A DNA stretch of 64,000 bases from Klenkia sesuvii (GCF_037083825.1 NZ_JBAPLU010000015.1:1-64000), one strand, 5' to 3'; positions 41,468-50,616 are shown, counted from the first letter of the stretch. Program-made: numbers and translations. Notes: generated by a model from the letters alone, not told the origin.

Positions 41468-42231
41468 ACAGCGACGCCGTGAACACCGTGCACCCGGTCG
41501 ACGCGCACACCCTGGCCCGCACCCTGCGCGACCTGGGGACCGCCGAGCCCCCCGCGGGCGAGGACCTGCTCAACGCGGCCCTGCAGCGGGTGGTCGAGGC
41601 CTGCGCCGGACTGTTCGACATCGCCGGCTGCGGGTTGATGCTCGCCGACGAGCACGGGCACCTGCGCTACGTGGTGGCCACCGACACCACCAGCTGGGCC
41701 CTCGAGGACGCCCAGTTGGAGGCCGGCGAGGGCCCGTGCGTCGACGCCTACCTGCAGGGGGCGACGACCACCACCGAGGACGCCTGCGCCGACCCCCGCT
41801 GGCCGGGCTTCTCCGCCGCCCTCGGGCGGGCCGGGGAGGCCGCGGAGGTGCAGGTGGTCGGGGCGGTGCTGGGCACCCCGCTCAGCCTGCAGGGGACCGT
41901 CGTGGGCAGCCTGGACGTGCACCACTCCTCGCCCGTGCGGTGGTCGGCCGACCAGGTGCGGGCGCTGGTCCGCTTCGGGCGGGTGGCCGAGACCATGCTC
42001 ACCGTCGGCGTGCAGGCCCACGAGACGGGCCGGTTGGCCGCGCAGCTGGAGTACGCCATCAGCCACCGGGCGCCGATCGAGCGCGGCGTGGGCTACCTGA
42101 TGGCCCGTGACGGCCTGGCCCAGCACGAGGCGTTCGCCCGGCTGCGGTCGGCCGCGCGCACCGCCCGCCGCCCGATCGGCGACGTGGCCCGCGCCCTGAC
42201 CACCTCCGGGCTGCTGCCCGGTGAGCAGTGA
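41464..42231 (+). CDS. GAF-ANTAR protein
   Basis: A 255-residue protein with a GAF domain at ~30-175 (FDIAGCGLMLADEHGHLRYVVATD, EAGEGPCVDAYLQGATTTTEDACADPRWPGF, then GTPLSLQGTVVGSLDVHHSS) and a C-terminal ANTAR helical bundle at ~190-250 (AAQLEYAISHRAPIERGVGYLMARDGLAQ, HEAFARLRSAARTARRPIGDVARAL). ANTAR domains bind paired RNA hairpins and prevent transcription termination. The GTG start overlaps the GAF gene stop. Its RNA target is not evident in this window. Confidence 0.9.
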   Translation: MNSDAVNTVHPVDAHTLARTLRDLGTAEPPAGEDLLNAALQRVVEACAGLFDIAGCGLMLADEHGHLRYVVATDTTSWALEDAQLEAGEGPCVDAYLQGATTTTEDACADPRWPGFSAALGRAGEAAEVQVVGAVLGTPLSLQGTVVGSLDVHHSSPVRWSADQVRALVRFGRVAETMLTVGVQAHETGRLAAQLEYAISHRAPIERGVGYLMARDGLAQHEAFARLRSAARTARRPIGDVARALTTSGLLPGEQ

Positions 42232-42974
42232 TGAGCGCCCCGGCCCGGGCGGCGGGCACCCCGGAGCGGACGGCCACCCGCGCCGCGGTGTGCTCGCCGG
42301 AGGAGCTCGCGCAGGTGGCCCACGCCGCGCTCGTCGACCTCGTCGACGCGCTGCCGGCGGCGGTCTCGGCGACCGTGGTGACGGTGACCCAGGGCTCGCG
42401 GCTGCGGCCGTGGGCGAGCAGCGGGCCGGCCGGCCTGGACCTCGACACGGTCCAGGCCGCGGCGGGCGGTGGACCCGCGGTGACCGCCGCGGCCGACCCC
42501 GACCAGCTCGTGGTGACCGGCGACGTCTGGGCCGACCCGCGGTGGGACCTCGCCGCTGACGGCCCCACGCCCCCGGTCCGGTCGGTCGTCGCGACCGCGC
42601 TGCCCGGGACGGCCCGGGCGCGGGCGGTGCTCGTGGTGCACGGCACGGGGCCGGACCTGGCGGACCCGTCGGTCGTCGAGCAGGTCGAGGTGGCCCTGCC
42701 CGACCTCGCCGCCGGGGTGGCCGTCGTCCAGGCGCGGTTGGAGGTGGTGGACCTGCAGCGGGCCCTGGCCAGCAACCGGGTCATCGGCGCCGCCATCGGG
42801 GTGGCCATGTCCGCGCACAAGCTCCCCTACGACACGGCCGCCGAGCTGCTGCGCACGGTGAGCAACCACACCAACACCCGGCTGGCCGACCTCGCCGAGC
42901 AGATCCTGCTCACCGGGGAGGTGCCGCAGGTCCTCCCGCGGCCACGCGCCCGGCGTCCGGTGCCCCGCCTCTGA
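42231..42974 (+). CDS. second GAF-ANTAR protein
   Basis: A 247-residue paralogue-like protein. The GAF part (~25-175) is more divergent (LVDALPAAVSATVVTVTQGSRLRPWASSG, DVWADPRWDLAADGPTPPVRSVVATALPG). The ANTAR part (~180-240) reads LQRALASNRVIGAAIGVAMSAHKLPYDTAAELLRTVSNHTNTRLADLAEQIL. The ATG at 42231 shares a base with the previous stop. It ends the STAS-GAF-GAF/ANTAR operon and converges on the AraC gene ten bases away. Confidence 0.87.
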   Translation: MSAPARAAGTPERTATRAAVCSPEELAQVAHAALVDLVDALPAAVSATVVTVTQGSRLRPWASSGPAGLDLDTVQAAAGGGPAVTAAADPDQLVVTGDVWADPRWDLAADGPTPPVRSVVATALPGTARARAVLVVHGTGPDLADPSVVEQVEVALPDLAAGVAVVQARLEVVDLQRALASNRVIGAAIGVAMSAHKLPYDTAAELLRTVSNHTNTRLADLAEQILLTGEVPQVLPRPRARRPVPRL

Positions 42975-42983
42975 CCGGCCCGC

Positions 42984-43853
42984 TCAGGTGTGCAGGGTGT
43001 GGCTGGGCAGGCGCCCGTAGGCCTGCTTGTACTGGGCGGTGAACCGGCTGGGATCGGCGAACCCCCAGTCGCCGGCGATGCGTGCGATGGTGGCGCGCTC
43101 GGGGTCGGCGGCCAGCAGGTCGGCGTGCACCCCCTCCAGCCGGACCCGGCGCAGGTGGGCCAGGGGTGTGGTGCCCAGGTGCTTGCGGAAGGCCAGCTGC
43201 AGGGCCCGGACCCCGACGCCGGCGACCCGGGCGAGGTCGTCGAGGTCGACGTCGGGGTGGGCCTCGATGTGGGCGACCGCGCGGCGCAGGGAGGCCGGCT
43301 GCGGGTCGGGCCGGGTTGCCGGCGGCGGGTCGAACAGCTCCAGGAGCGTGGCGGCCACGAGCCGGCCGTGGGCGTGCAGCAGCAGTGCGCCGGGGTCCGG
43401 CCCGGTGCCGCCGTCGAGGGTCGAGCGCACGTAGGCCGTGGTGTGCCGCCAGACGGCGGCCGACCGGTGGTCCAGCGTGTGCGGTCGGAGGCGCGCGGTG
43501 CGCCGCGCGCCGTCCTGGGGGTCGAGGTCGACCAGCAGGGGGAGGTGCACGGTCGTCACGTCGACGGTGGTGCCGGCGGGCACGGCGACGGTCAGCTCGG
43601 CGTCGGGCCGGGCGGCCAGCGCGACGTCACCGGGCCCCAGCCGTCGTCGGACCCCGGCGTCGGTGGTCTGCACGTGCCCGGCGCGCACGTGCAGGACGAC
43701 GAGGTCGGTGGTCGGGGTCAGCGCGTACCCGGCGGGCGCGTCGTGGTGGACGCGGTGCAGCCGGACCGGGCCCAGGTCGATGCCGTCCTGCGGGGGACCC
43801 GGAGGGCGCCCGGTGGAGGTGACGGCGGAGGGGACGGGGGAGCGCATGCTCAT
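42984..43853 (-). CDS. AraC-family transcriptional regulator
   Basis: A 289-residue regulator. The N-terminal half resembles the AraC-binding-like cupin of AraC/XylS regulators (TTDLVVLHVRAGHVQTTDAGVRRRLGPGDVALAARPDAEL). The C-terminal half has the double helix-turn-helix: HPDVDLDDLARVAGVGVRALQLAFRKHLGTTPLAHLRRVRL, then IARIAGDWGFADPSRFTAQYKQAYGRLPS. ATG 43853 is preferred; ATG 43847 is also possible. The convergent GAF-ANTAR operon and the upstream ABC permease give no clear clue to its targets. Confidence 0.88.
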   Translation of the reverse strand: MSMRSPVPSAVTSTGRPPGPPQDGIDLGPVRLHRVHHDAPAGYALTPTTDLVVLHVRAGHVQTTDAGVRRRLGPGDVALAARPDAELTVAVPAGTTVDVTTVHLPLLVDLDPQDGARRTARLRPHTLDHRSAAVWRHTTAYVRSTLDGGTGPDPGALLLHAHGRLVAATLLELFDPPPATRPDPQPASLRRAVAHIEAHPDVDLDDLARVAGVGVRALQLAFRKHLGTTPLAHLRRVRLEGVHADLLAADPERATIARIAGDWGFADPSRFTAQYKQAYGRLPSHTLHT

Positions 43854-43956
43854 CACCTGCTGGGCGGCGTCGGTGCCCCGCCACGGACGCCTCGGTGTCG
43901 GAACTGGGAGTCCCCACCCTCCTCGTGCCGGCCGAGGAGGGCAAACCGACGCGCGG

Positions 43957-45252
43957 TCAGGTGCCGCCGCGCAGGGCCTCCACCGGCTCGATGCGGGCGG
44001 CCCGGCGGGCGGGCACCCCACCGGCGACCAACCCCAGGACGGCGCCCAGCAGCGTGCCGCCCAGCGCCACCCACGGGTCCACGACGGGCGCCCAGCCGCG
44101 GGCCGCCGAGATGCCGACGACGGCCAGCACGCCCACCGCGGCCCCGATCAGCCCGCCCAGCAGGCCGATGACCACCGACTCGGCCACGAACTGGCCGGCG
44201 ATCTGCCGGGACGTGGCACCCACCGCCCGGCGCAGCCCGATCTCCCCGGTGCGCTCCACCACCGACAGCATGGTCACGCTGGCGATGCCCACGCCGCCGG
44301 CCAGCAGCACGATGACCGACAGGATGACGAACACGCCGTTGACGTCGGCCTGCACCGACTGGCCCAGCTGCGACCGCGCCGACGGCGCCTGGACGTCGAG
44401 GGTGCCGGGCTCGTCGGGCGCCAGCGCCAGCGGGGCCTGCTCGGCCAGCTGCGGCCCGGTGCCCACGGCGATGCGGGCCTGCAGGTCCCCGGGGGTGCGC
44501 AGCCCGACGTCGCCGCGGGCGGTGCCGGTCGGCATGATCACTGCGTCCAGCAGCTCGCCGCGCACGTCGGTGCGGTCGACGATGCCCAGCACTGCGTAGG
44601 CGATGCCGTCGACGAAGATCGAGGGCTGGTTGTCCACCCGCTCGACGCCCAGCCGCGTGGCCGCCCGGCTGCCGAGCACCACCACCCGGTCACCGCGGGC
44701 GTCGTGCCCGGTGTCGAAGAACCGGCCGGTGGCGACGTGCCCGCCGACGGTGTCCAGCAGCTCGGCCGAGGCGGCGTAGAGCGCGGGGGGCGCGACCGGC
44801 GCCTGGGAGGGGTCGTTGACCGCGACGGCGGTGACGGTCGCCTCGGGCAGCGACAGCTCGGCCAGCAGGGCCGCGGACTGCACCCCGGCCAGCCGTTCCA
44901 TGCGGTCGACGGCGTCCCACGGGAGCACCCCGGTGGCCACGGTCGACCCACCCGAGCCGCCGGTCTCCGCGGTCCCCGGCGTGACCACCAGCGAGGTGGC
45001 CGCCGCGGCGTCGAACTGCCGGGCGATCTGGCCGGCGGCGGTCTGCGCGAAGCCGATGGTGGCGATGAGCGCGGCCACCCCCAGCACGGTGCCGACGACG
45101 GTGGTGACGAGCCGGCCGGGGCGGGAGCCGATGTCGGCGGTGGCCTCGCCGAGCAGGTCGGCGAGGGTGAACCGGTCGGCGGCGGGCACCTTCCCGACCA
45201 CCTCGGGGCACGGCGCCGCGGGGGTACGGCCAGCCCGCACAGGCAGCCTCAC
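43957..45252 (-). CDS. MacB-type ABC transporter permease
   Basis: A 431-residue MacB-PCD/FtsX permease. It has a cytoplasmic start, a first helix (RLVTTVVGTVLGVAALIATIGFAQTA) near residue 55, a periplasm-side MacB core domain (~80-300) and three C-terminal helices with SVTMLSVVERTGEIGLRRAVGATSRQIAGQFV and the end GGVPARRAARIEPVEALRGG. The GTG at 45252 overlaps the ATPase stop (GTGA); a longer open frame to 46125 runs through the ATPase and is not real. It is last in a four-gene export operon. Confidence 0.92.
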   Translation of the reverse strand: MRLPVRAGRTPAAPCPEVVGKVPAADRFTLADLLGEATADIGSRPGRLVTTVVGTVLGVAALIATIGFAQTAAGQIARQFDAAAATSLVVTPGTAETGGSGGSTVATGVLPWDAVDRMERLAGVQSAALLAELSLPEATVTAVAVNDPSQAPVAPPALYAASAELLDTVGGHVATGRFFDTGHDARGDRVVVLGSRAATRLGVERVDNQPSIFVDGIAYAVLGIVDRTDVRGELLDAVIMPTGTARGDVGLRTPGDLQARIAVGTGPQLAEQAPLALAPDEPGTLDVQAPSARSQLGQSVQADVNGVFVILSVIVLLAGGVGIASVTMLSVVERTGEIGLRRAVGATSRQIAGQFVAESVVIGLLGGLIGAAVGVLAVVGISAARGWAPVVDPWVALGGTLLGAVLGLVAGGVPARRAARIEPVEALRGGT

Positions 45253-45965
45253 ACCTCCTCCGCGCGGCCGTCGGTGAGCCGGATGCGGCGGTGGGCGCGC
45301 CGGGCCACCCCGCCGTCGTGGGTGATGAGCACCAGGGTGAGGCCGTCGGCGTGCAGCTCCTCGAACAGCGCCATGATCTCGCCGGTGGTGGTCTGGTCGA
45401 GGTTGCCGGTGGGCTCGTCGGCCAGCAGCACCCGCGGCCGGGTGGCCACGGCCCGCGCGACGGCGACCCGCTGGCGCTCGCCGCCGGACAACCGCCCGGG
45501 CAGGAAGTCCATGCGGTGCCCCAGGCCGACCCGCTCGAGGGCCGCGCGGGCCCGGGGCTCCCGCTCGGCCCTGGGGGTGCCGGCGTAGAGCATCGGGAGC
45601 ATCACGTTGTCCAGCACCGAGCGCCGGGACATGAGGTGGAAGGCCTGGAAGACGAACCCCAGCTGACGGGCCCGCAGCGCCGCCCGCTCGTCCTCGGTGA
45701 GCGTGCTGGTCAGCACCCCACCCAGCCGGTACTCCCCGACGGTGGGCCGGTCGAGCAGGCCCAGCAGGTTGAGCATCGTGGACTTGCCCGACCCGCTGGG
45801 GCCGATGATCGACAGGTAGTCGCCGTCGGGCACCGTCAGGTTGACGCCCTTGAGCGCCTGCACCTCGGGCGGTCCCGGGAACGAGCGGGTCACGTCGCGC
45901 AGCTCGATGGCCGGGCAGGCCTCCTCGCTGCCCACCGGGTCGACCGCCGGTGCGGGCGCGGTCAT
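45249..45965 (-). CDS. MacB-type ABC transporter ATP-binding protein
   Basis: A 238-residue ATPase with Walker A IIGPSGSGKSTMLNLLGLLD, LSGGERQRVAVARAV, Walker B VLLADEPTGNLDQ and H-loop ITHDG. It starts at ATG 45965, overlapping the stop of the adaptor gene, and ends overlapping the permease start. Together the three proteins form a tripartite-like MacAB exporter adapted to a Gram-positive envelope. Confidence 0.94.
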   Translation of the reverse strand: MTAPAPAVDPVGSEEACPAIELRDVTRSFPGPPEVQALKGVNLTVPDGDYLSIIGPSGSGKSTMLNLLGLLDRPTVGEYRLGGVLTSTLTEDERAALRARQLGFVFQAFHLMSRRSVLDNVMLPMLYAGTPRAEREPRARAALERVGLGHRMDFLPGRLSGGERQRVAVARAVATRPRVLLADEPTGNLDQTTTGEIMALFEELHADGLTLVLITHDGGVARRAHRRIRLTDGRAEEV

Positions 45966-47533
45966 CCGCCGACCACGACCAGGTCGCCCTCGTCGAGGTC
46001 GCCCCCGCTCGGCCGGACCTCCACCGCGCCGTCGGCGGCCAGCCCGGTCTCGACGGTGACCAGGTGGGTCCGCGCCCGGTCGCCGTCGCGGGGGTCGCCG
46101 TCGACGACCTCGACCCGGGACTCACCGCCCGGGCCGGCGGTCAGCGCCGCCAGCGGCACCGACAGGACGTCGCCCTCGGTCGCGCCCACCGGGATGACCA
46201 CCCGCACGTTGCTGCCCTGCAGCGCGGTGACCTGCTCGGGGGTCAGGTCGCCCGGCGTCAGCTCGACGGTGGCCCGGGCCTCGGCGTCGTCACCGGGGGT
46301 GACGGCCGCGATCGTGGCGGTGGACTCGCCGCCGTCGGGCAGGTCGAAGGCCGCGGCCATGCCGGGGGTCAGCAGCCGCGCGTCGGCGGCGGCCACGGTG
46401 CCCGACAGGCCCAGGGTGGCGCCCGAGACGGTCATCGCGGTCCCCTCGAGCACCGTGCCCCGCTTGAGCTCGGTCGCGTCGACGCGGCGCGGCAGCTGGG
46501 TCAGGTAGAGGATCTCGCCGGCCGGCAGCGCGGGCAGCGCCTGCTGCTGGGCGACGGCCAGGGCGTCCTGGGCGCCGGCGACCGCGTCCTGCGCGTTGCT
46601 GACCGCGGCCTGCTCGGCCGAGGTGTTCGGTGCGGCGCCCAGCTGTTGGCGCTGCAGCTGGGCCAGGGCGAGGGCGTCGCGCAGGTCGCCGATGGTGGCG
46701 CCGTCGTCGGGGGTGGTGGCCAACGCCTGGTCCAGGGCCCGCTGGGCGCTGGCGACGGCGTTGTCCGCCGTCCGGACGTCGACGGCCGAGGGGCCGGCGC
46801 GCTTGGCCGTCAGCTCGGCCTGCGCGGCGGCGAGCGCCTGCTGGGCCGACCGGACGCCGTCCTGCGCGGCGGTCACGGCCTCGGCGGCGCCCTCCTCGGC
46901 GGCGGGCGCGGGGTAGCCGGCCTGGGCGTACAGCGAGGACACGGCGTCGGCCGCGGTGCGGTCGAACACGTCGTTCGCCGGGTCGCCGGCGTCGAGCCCG
47001 ACGGCCCGCATGGCCTCCTTGAACTGGACGACGTCGGGACCGGACACCCCGAAGCGCAGCGTGCGGTAGGCCGGCAGCTCACCGGGCAGGACGACGACCG
47101 GGCGCCCGGCCAGCTCCAGGGCCACCGACAGCGGGCCCAGCTCGGCGCCCACCTCGGGCACCTGCCCGGTGACCACCGCGGGGCCGGGCAGCCCGGAGGT
47201 GTCGATGGTGACCTCGACCGGGTCGGCGTAGCCCACCTCGCCGCGGATGGTGACGTCGTTGCTGAGCTGCCCCAGCTCGACGGGGGCGGTGACCAGACCG
47301 GGTTCGGGGGTCTGCGCCGCGGCGTCGTCCGGGGCCAGCACGTACCGGCCCAGCACGAGCCCGGCGACCAGGGCGACCACCGCGACCGCGGCGGTGGTCC
47401 ACAGCGCCCGGTTGCGCCGGGCCAGGCTGGTCCAGGCGGCGAACCGGCCCGGGGCGGCCGAGCCGTCCGCTGAGGGCTCCTCGGGGTCGGCCGCGTGCAG
47501 GGGGGCGGTGCCGGGGTCGTCGGGTCGGGTCAT
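45962..47533 (-). CDS. MacA/RND-type adaptor with peptidoglycan-binding-like insert
   Basis: A 523-residue membrane-anchored adaptor. The TM helix is at ~44-66 (LWTTAAVAVVALVAGLVLGRYVL), followed by barrel-sandwich halves, an alanine-rich coiled coil at ~215-330 (AQDGVRSAQQALAAAQAEL, AVASAQRALDQALATTP) and a beta-barrel tail (GDLVVVGG). At ~165-205 a segment FGVSGPDVVQFKEAMRAVGL then FDRTAADAVSSLYAQAGY looks like a PG_binding_1 repeat, a common insert in actinobacterial adaptors. It may tether the exporter to peptidoglycan. The ATG at 47533 lies three bases after the lipoprotein stop. Confidence 0.85.
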   Translation of the reverse strand: MTRPDDPGTAPLHAADPEEPSADGSAAPGRFAAWTSLARRNRALWTTAAVAVVALVAGLVLGRYVLAPDDAAAQTPEPGLVTAPVELGQLSNDVTIRGEVGYADPVEVTIDTSGLPGPAVVTGQVPEVGAELGPLSVALELAGRPVVVLPGELPAYRTLRFGVSGPDVVQFKEAMRAVGLDAGDPANDVFDRTAADAVSSLYAQAGYPAPAAEEGAAEAVTAAQDGVRSAQQALAAAQAELTAKRAGPSAVDVRTADNAVASAQRALDQALATTPDDGATIGDLRDALALAQLQRQQLGAAPNTSAEQAAVSNAQDAVAGAQDALAVAQQQALPALPAGEILYLTQLPRRVDATELKRGTVLEGTAMTVSGATLGLSGTVAAADARLLTPGMAAAFDLPDGGESTATIAAVTPGDDAEARATVELTPGDLTPEQVTALQGSNVRVVIPVGATEGDVLSVPLAALTAGPGGESRVEVVDGDPRDGDRARTHLVTVETGLAADGAVEVRPSGGDLDEGDLVVVGG

Positions 47534-47535
47534 GC

Positions 47536-48540
47536 TCAGTCCTGCTCGGACGCGGCCTTGAGGGCCTCCAGCTCGGTCTTGTGGTCGGCGATGAACTGCT
47601 CCTCCAGCTCGAACTGGATGTCCTGCGCCGTCTGCCGGTAGTCGGTCTCCTCGCGGCAGTCGAGGTCGGCCAGCGCCAGCTCGACCTCCTCCTCGCCGAG
47701 GGCGTCCATGGCGGCCTGGTCGGGCCCGACGTACTCCTCGCCCTCGGCGGGGGCCGCGGCGTCGTAGAGCTCGTTCTGCTTCTCGTAGACGGAGTTCTGG
47801 GCATCGGCCTGGGTGGCGAACCCGCCGTGGCCGGCGGCGTCCATGCAGGCCGACCAGGCGGCGTCCAGCTCGGCCGTCCGCGGGTCGCGCTGGGTGGTCT
47901 CCCACAGCTCGTCCATCGCGTCCATGAGGGGCGCGAACTCCTCGGACTGCGTCGGGTCCTGGGTCTCGTACACCTCGTGCTGGGCCGCGCCGTAGCAGCC
48001 GGCCGTCGTCCAGTCGTACTCGTACTCGCCGTCCTCCATCGCCGCCATCTCCTCCTCGGTCGGCGACGGACCGTTGAGGGCCTCGTAGAAGGCGGTCTGC
48101 TCGGACTCCGACAGGCTCGCGACGTAGTCCTCGTTGGGGTCGACGTACTCCTGGGAGTCGTCGACGGGCTGGTCGTTCCACGGGGAGTTCACCGCGCCGT
48201 AGCCCCACTGCTGGACCCACTCGCGGTCGTCGGGCTCCCAGACCACGTCGTCGCCGCTGGAGACCACGGTCCCGTTCGAGGTGTTCGGGATGTACTCGAA
48301 CCCCTGCTCGACCATGCAGTCGGCGACCATCTCCTCGATCTGCCGGTTCTGCTCGTCGTACTGGGCCTGCTGCTCCTCGGGGGAGAGGTCGCCGCCGTAG
48401 ACCGCGCTCATGTACTCGCTGAGCGGGGAGGTCTGCTCGGCGGCGTCACCGCTCCCCTCCGGGGACGAGGAGCACCCGGCGAGAACGACGGCGGAGGCGC
48501 CGAACGCGGCCAGGCAGGCGGTCAGACGTCGAGTGCGCAT
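47536..48540 (-). CDS. acidic lipoprotein of unknown function, export-operon partner
   Basis: A 334-residue lipoprotein (lipobox LAGC, Cys23). The mature part is strongly acidic and glutamine-rich, with helices such as LSPEEQQAQYDEQNRQIEEMVADCMVEQGFEY and cysteines near 75, 180, 240 and 305 that could form two disulfides. I do not recognise a named family. It is the first gene before the MacA/MacB-like set and has GGAGGGG upstream of ATG 48540. It is probably an extracellular partner or the cargo sensor of that exporter. Confidence 0.75.
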   Translation of the reverse strand: MRTRRLTACLAAFGASAVVLAGCSSSPEGSGDAAEQTSPLSEYMSAVYGGDLSPEEQQAQYDEQNRQIEEMVADCMVEQGFEYIPNTSNGTVVSSGDDVVWEPDDREWVQQWGYGAVNSPWNDQPVDDSQEYVDPNEDYVASLSESEQTAFYEALNGPSPTEEEMAAMEDGEYEYDWTTAGCYGAAQHEVYETQDPTQSEEFAPLMDAMDELWETTQRDPRTAELDAAWSACMDAAGHGGFATQADAQNSVYEKQNELYDAAAPAEGEEYVGPDQAAMDALGEEEVELALADLDCREETDYRQTAQDIQFELEEQFIADHKTELEALKAASEQD

Positions 48541-48610
48541 TGGGGTGTCCCCTCCGAGTGGCGGTCGTGGGAGGACAGTAGGACAATCCCGGGCACTTCG
48601 GAGTCATCCC

Positions 48611-48635
48611 GGGGTCGGATCCACGGATCCACCCC
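48611..48635. terminator. GGATCC hairpin between response regulator and lipoprotein genes
   Basis: GGGGTCGGATCC (48611-48622) and GGATCCACCCC (48625-48635) pair with one bulged base around AC. The hairpin starts six bases past the response-regulator stop on the leftward strand. It could end the two-component transcript partly, or act as an operator for the exporter operon. The remaining bases to 48540 carry the lipoprotein leader. Confidence 0.5.
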
Positions 48636-48640
48636 AGGGC

Positions 48641-49351
48641 TCAGTGGGCGGCGTCGCGCAGCAGGTCTCCCGGGTGCACGAGACCCGAGCGGAAGGCCAG
48701 CACCACCGCCTGCACCCGGTCGCGGCTGCCGGTCTTGGCCAGCACCCGGCCGACGTGCGTCTTCACGGTCGCCTCGCTGACGAACAGGCCCCGGGCGATC
48801 TCGGTGTTGGAGGCCCCGTAGGCCATCTGCACCAGCACCTCGGTCTCGCGCGGGGTCAGCTCGGCCAGCGCCGGCTCGGGCCGCCCGGGCGCGGCCGCGG
48901 CGCCGCCGCGCAGCATGGGCGCCACGTGCTGCAGCAGCCGCCGGGTGGAGCTGGCCGCGATCACCGAGTCACCGGCGTGCACCGTGCGCACCGCGGCGAG
49001 CATCTCCTCGGGGGCGGCGTCCTTGAGCAGGAACCCGCTGGCGCCGGCCCCGATCGCGGCCACGACGTACTCGTCGAGGTCGAACGTCGTGAGGACGACG
49101 ACCCGCGGTGGCTCGGGCAGCGCCGTGACCTGCCGGGTGGCCTCGATGCCGTCGGTGCCGGGCATGCGGATGTCCATCAGGACGACGTCCGCGGCCGTGC
49201 GCCGCAGCAGCTCGACCGCCGCGCCGCCGTCCCCGGCCTCGCCGACGACCTCCAGGTCGGGCTGGGAGTCGATCACCATGCGGAACCCGGCGCGCACCAT
49301 CTGCTGGTCGTCCACCAGCACCACGCGGGTCGTCGGGCGGGGGCTCGTCAT
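48641..49351 (-). CDS. NarL/LuxR-type response regulator
   Basis: A 236-residue regulator with a receiver domain (VVLVDDQQMVRAGFRMVIDS, phosphoacceptor Asp60 in VVLMDIRMPGTDG, LTTFDLDEYVVAAIGAGASGFLLKDA) and a LuxR-type HTH at ~165-230 (LTPRETEVLVQMAYGASNTEIARGLFVSEATVKTHVGRVLAKTG). The ATG at 49351 overlaps the kinase stop by four bases. The exporter operon downstream in the same direction is a likely target. Confidence 0.94.
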   Translation of the reverse strand: MTSPRPTTRVVLVDDQQMVRAGFRMVIDSQPDLEVVGEAGDGGAAVELLRRTAADVVLMDIRMPGTDGIEATRQVTALPEPPRVVVLTTFDLDEYVVAAIGAGASGFLLKDAAPEEMLAAVRTVHAGDSVIAASSTRRLLQHVAPMLRGGAAAAPGRPEPALAELTPRETEVLVQMAYGASNTEIARGLFVSEATVKTHVGRVLAKTGSRDRVQAVVLAFRSGLVHPGDLLRDAAH

Positions 49352-50547
49352 CGGCGTCGACGGTAGGGGAGGACGGCGTGGACGCCGTAGCCGCCGCCGT
49401 GCCGTGGCCCGGTCTCCAGCCGGCCGCCGTGCAGCACGGCCCGCTCCCGCATGCCGATCAGCCCCTGGCCGTCGCCGTCGGGGGCCAGCATCGCCGCGGC
49501 GCCGCGGCCGTCGTCGAGCACCGAGACCTCCAACGCGTCGGGGCGCCACTGCAGCCGCACCCACGCGCGGCTGGCCGGGCCGGCGTGCTTGAGCACGTTG
49601 GTGAGCGACTCCTGCACGATGCGGTAGGCGGCCAGCTGGGCGCCGCCGGCCATCTCCATCGGTTCGCCCTCGGTGAGCAGGTCGACGTCCAGCCCGCTGC
49701 GCCGCACGTCCTCGACCAGGGCGGGGATGGTGGCGACGTCGGGCTGGGGGGCGAACTCCTGAGCATCGCCCTCCCGCAGCACCCCCAGCAGCGAGCGCAT
49801 GTCGGCCAGTGCCTGCCGGCCGGTCGCCGAGATCTGCTCCAGCGCCCCGACAGCGACCTCGGGGTCGGTGCGTCCGGCGTACCGGCCGCCGTCGGCCTGC
49901 GCGATGACGACCGAGAGGGAGTGGGCGACGACGTCGTGCATCTCGCGGGCGATGCGGGCCCGCTCGGTGGAGGCGGCCAGCCGCAGCTCCTGGTCGCGCT
50001 CGAGCTCCAGCAGCTGCGTCCGCTCGCGCGCGGCGGCCTCGCGCTGCAGCCGGCCGCGCTTGACCAGCCCCATCGCCCAGCAGGCCACCACGAGCACGCC
50101 GATCGCCCCGGCGGTGACGGCGAACTCGAACAGGCCGCCGTAGGACGGCGGGCCGCCGGAGTAGGAGTAGCCGCCGAAGTAGCGCAGCGCGGCCAGCAAC
50201 GCCCCGACGAGTCCGAGCACCAGGCCGGCCCGCTCGGCCCACCGCGGCCCGTAGGCGGCCAGGGCGTAGACCATCATCGGGACGGCGATGTTCGCCGGCA
50301 GGAACTGGCTGGTCAGCGCGACCTGTGCCAGTCCGACGACGACCACCACCGCCGCGGCCGGCACGGTGGCCACCCGGCGCCACGCCAGCGGGGCGACCAG
50401 GCCGATGCCCAGGGCCACGTCGACCGGGGTGGCGGTGCCGCTGCCGGTGAAGGCGACGCCGACCAGCAGCACGGCCAGCGCGAGGACGACGTCGACCGCG
50501 AACGGGTGCCCGCGCACCCGGTCGGCGAAGGTCATCGGTTCCACCAC
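49348..50547 (-). CDS. HisKA_3 sensor histidine kinase
   Basis: A ~399-residue kinase with four or five N-terminal membrane helices (residues ~15-155, little extracellular sequence). A coiled coil follows, then the HisKA_3 phosphoacceptor region ERARIAREMHDVVAHSLSVVIAQADGG and the HATPase domain (RIVQESLTNVLKHAGPASRAWV, DDGRGAAAMLAPDGDGQGLIGMRERA). Such intramembrane-sensing kinases often respond to envelope damage. GTG 50547 and ATG 50535 are both plausible starts. It pairs with the overlapping response regulator. Confidence 0.93.
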   Translation of the reverse strand: MVEPMTFADRVRGHPFAVDVVLALAVLLVGVAFTGSGTATPVDVALGIGLVAPLAWRRVATVPAAAVVVVVGLAQVALTSQFLPANIAVPMMVYALAAYGPRWAERAGLVLGLVGALLAALRYFGGYSYSGGPPSYGGLFEFAVTAGAIGVLVVACWAMGLVKRGRLQREAAARERTQLLELERDQELRLAASTERARIAREMHDVVAHSLSVVIAQADGGRYAGRTDPEVAVGALEQISATGRQALADMRSLLGVLREGDAQEFAPQPDVATIPALVEDVRRSGLDVDLLTEGEPMEMAGGAQLAAYRIVQESLTNVLKHAGPASRAWVRLQWRPDALEVSVLDDGRGAAAMLAPDGDGQGLIGMRERAVLHGGRLETGPRHGGGYGVHAVLPYRRRR

Positions 50548-50616
50548 CGCGACGCTAGGCAGTGCACCGCCCGGTGTCGTCGTCCTGGGGGATGAGACCG
50601 GCGTCCGCCCCGGGGC

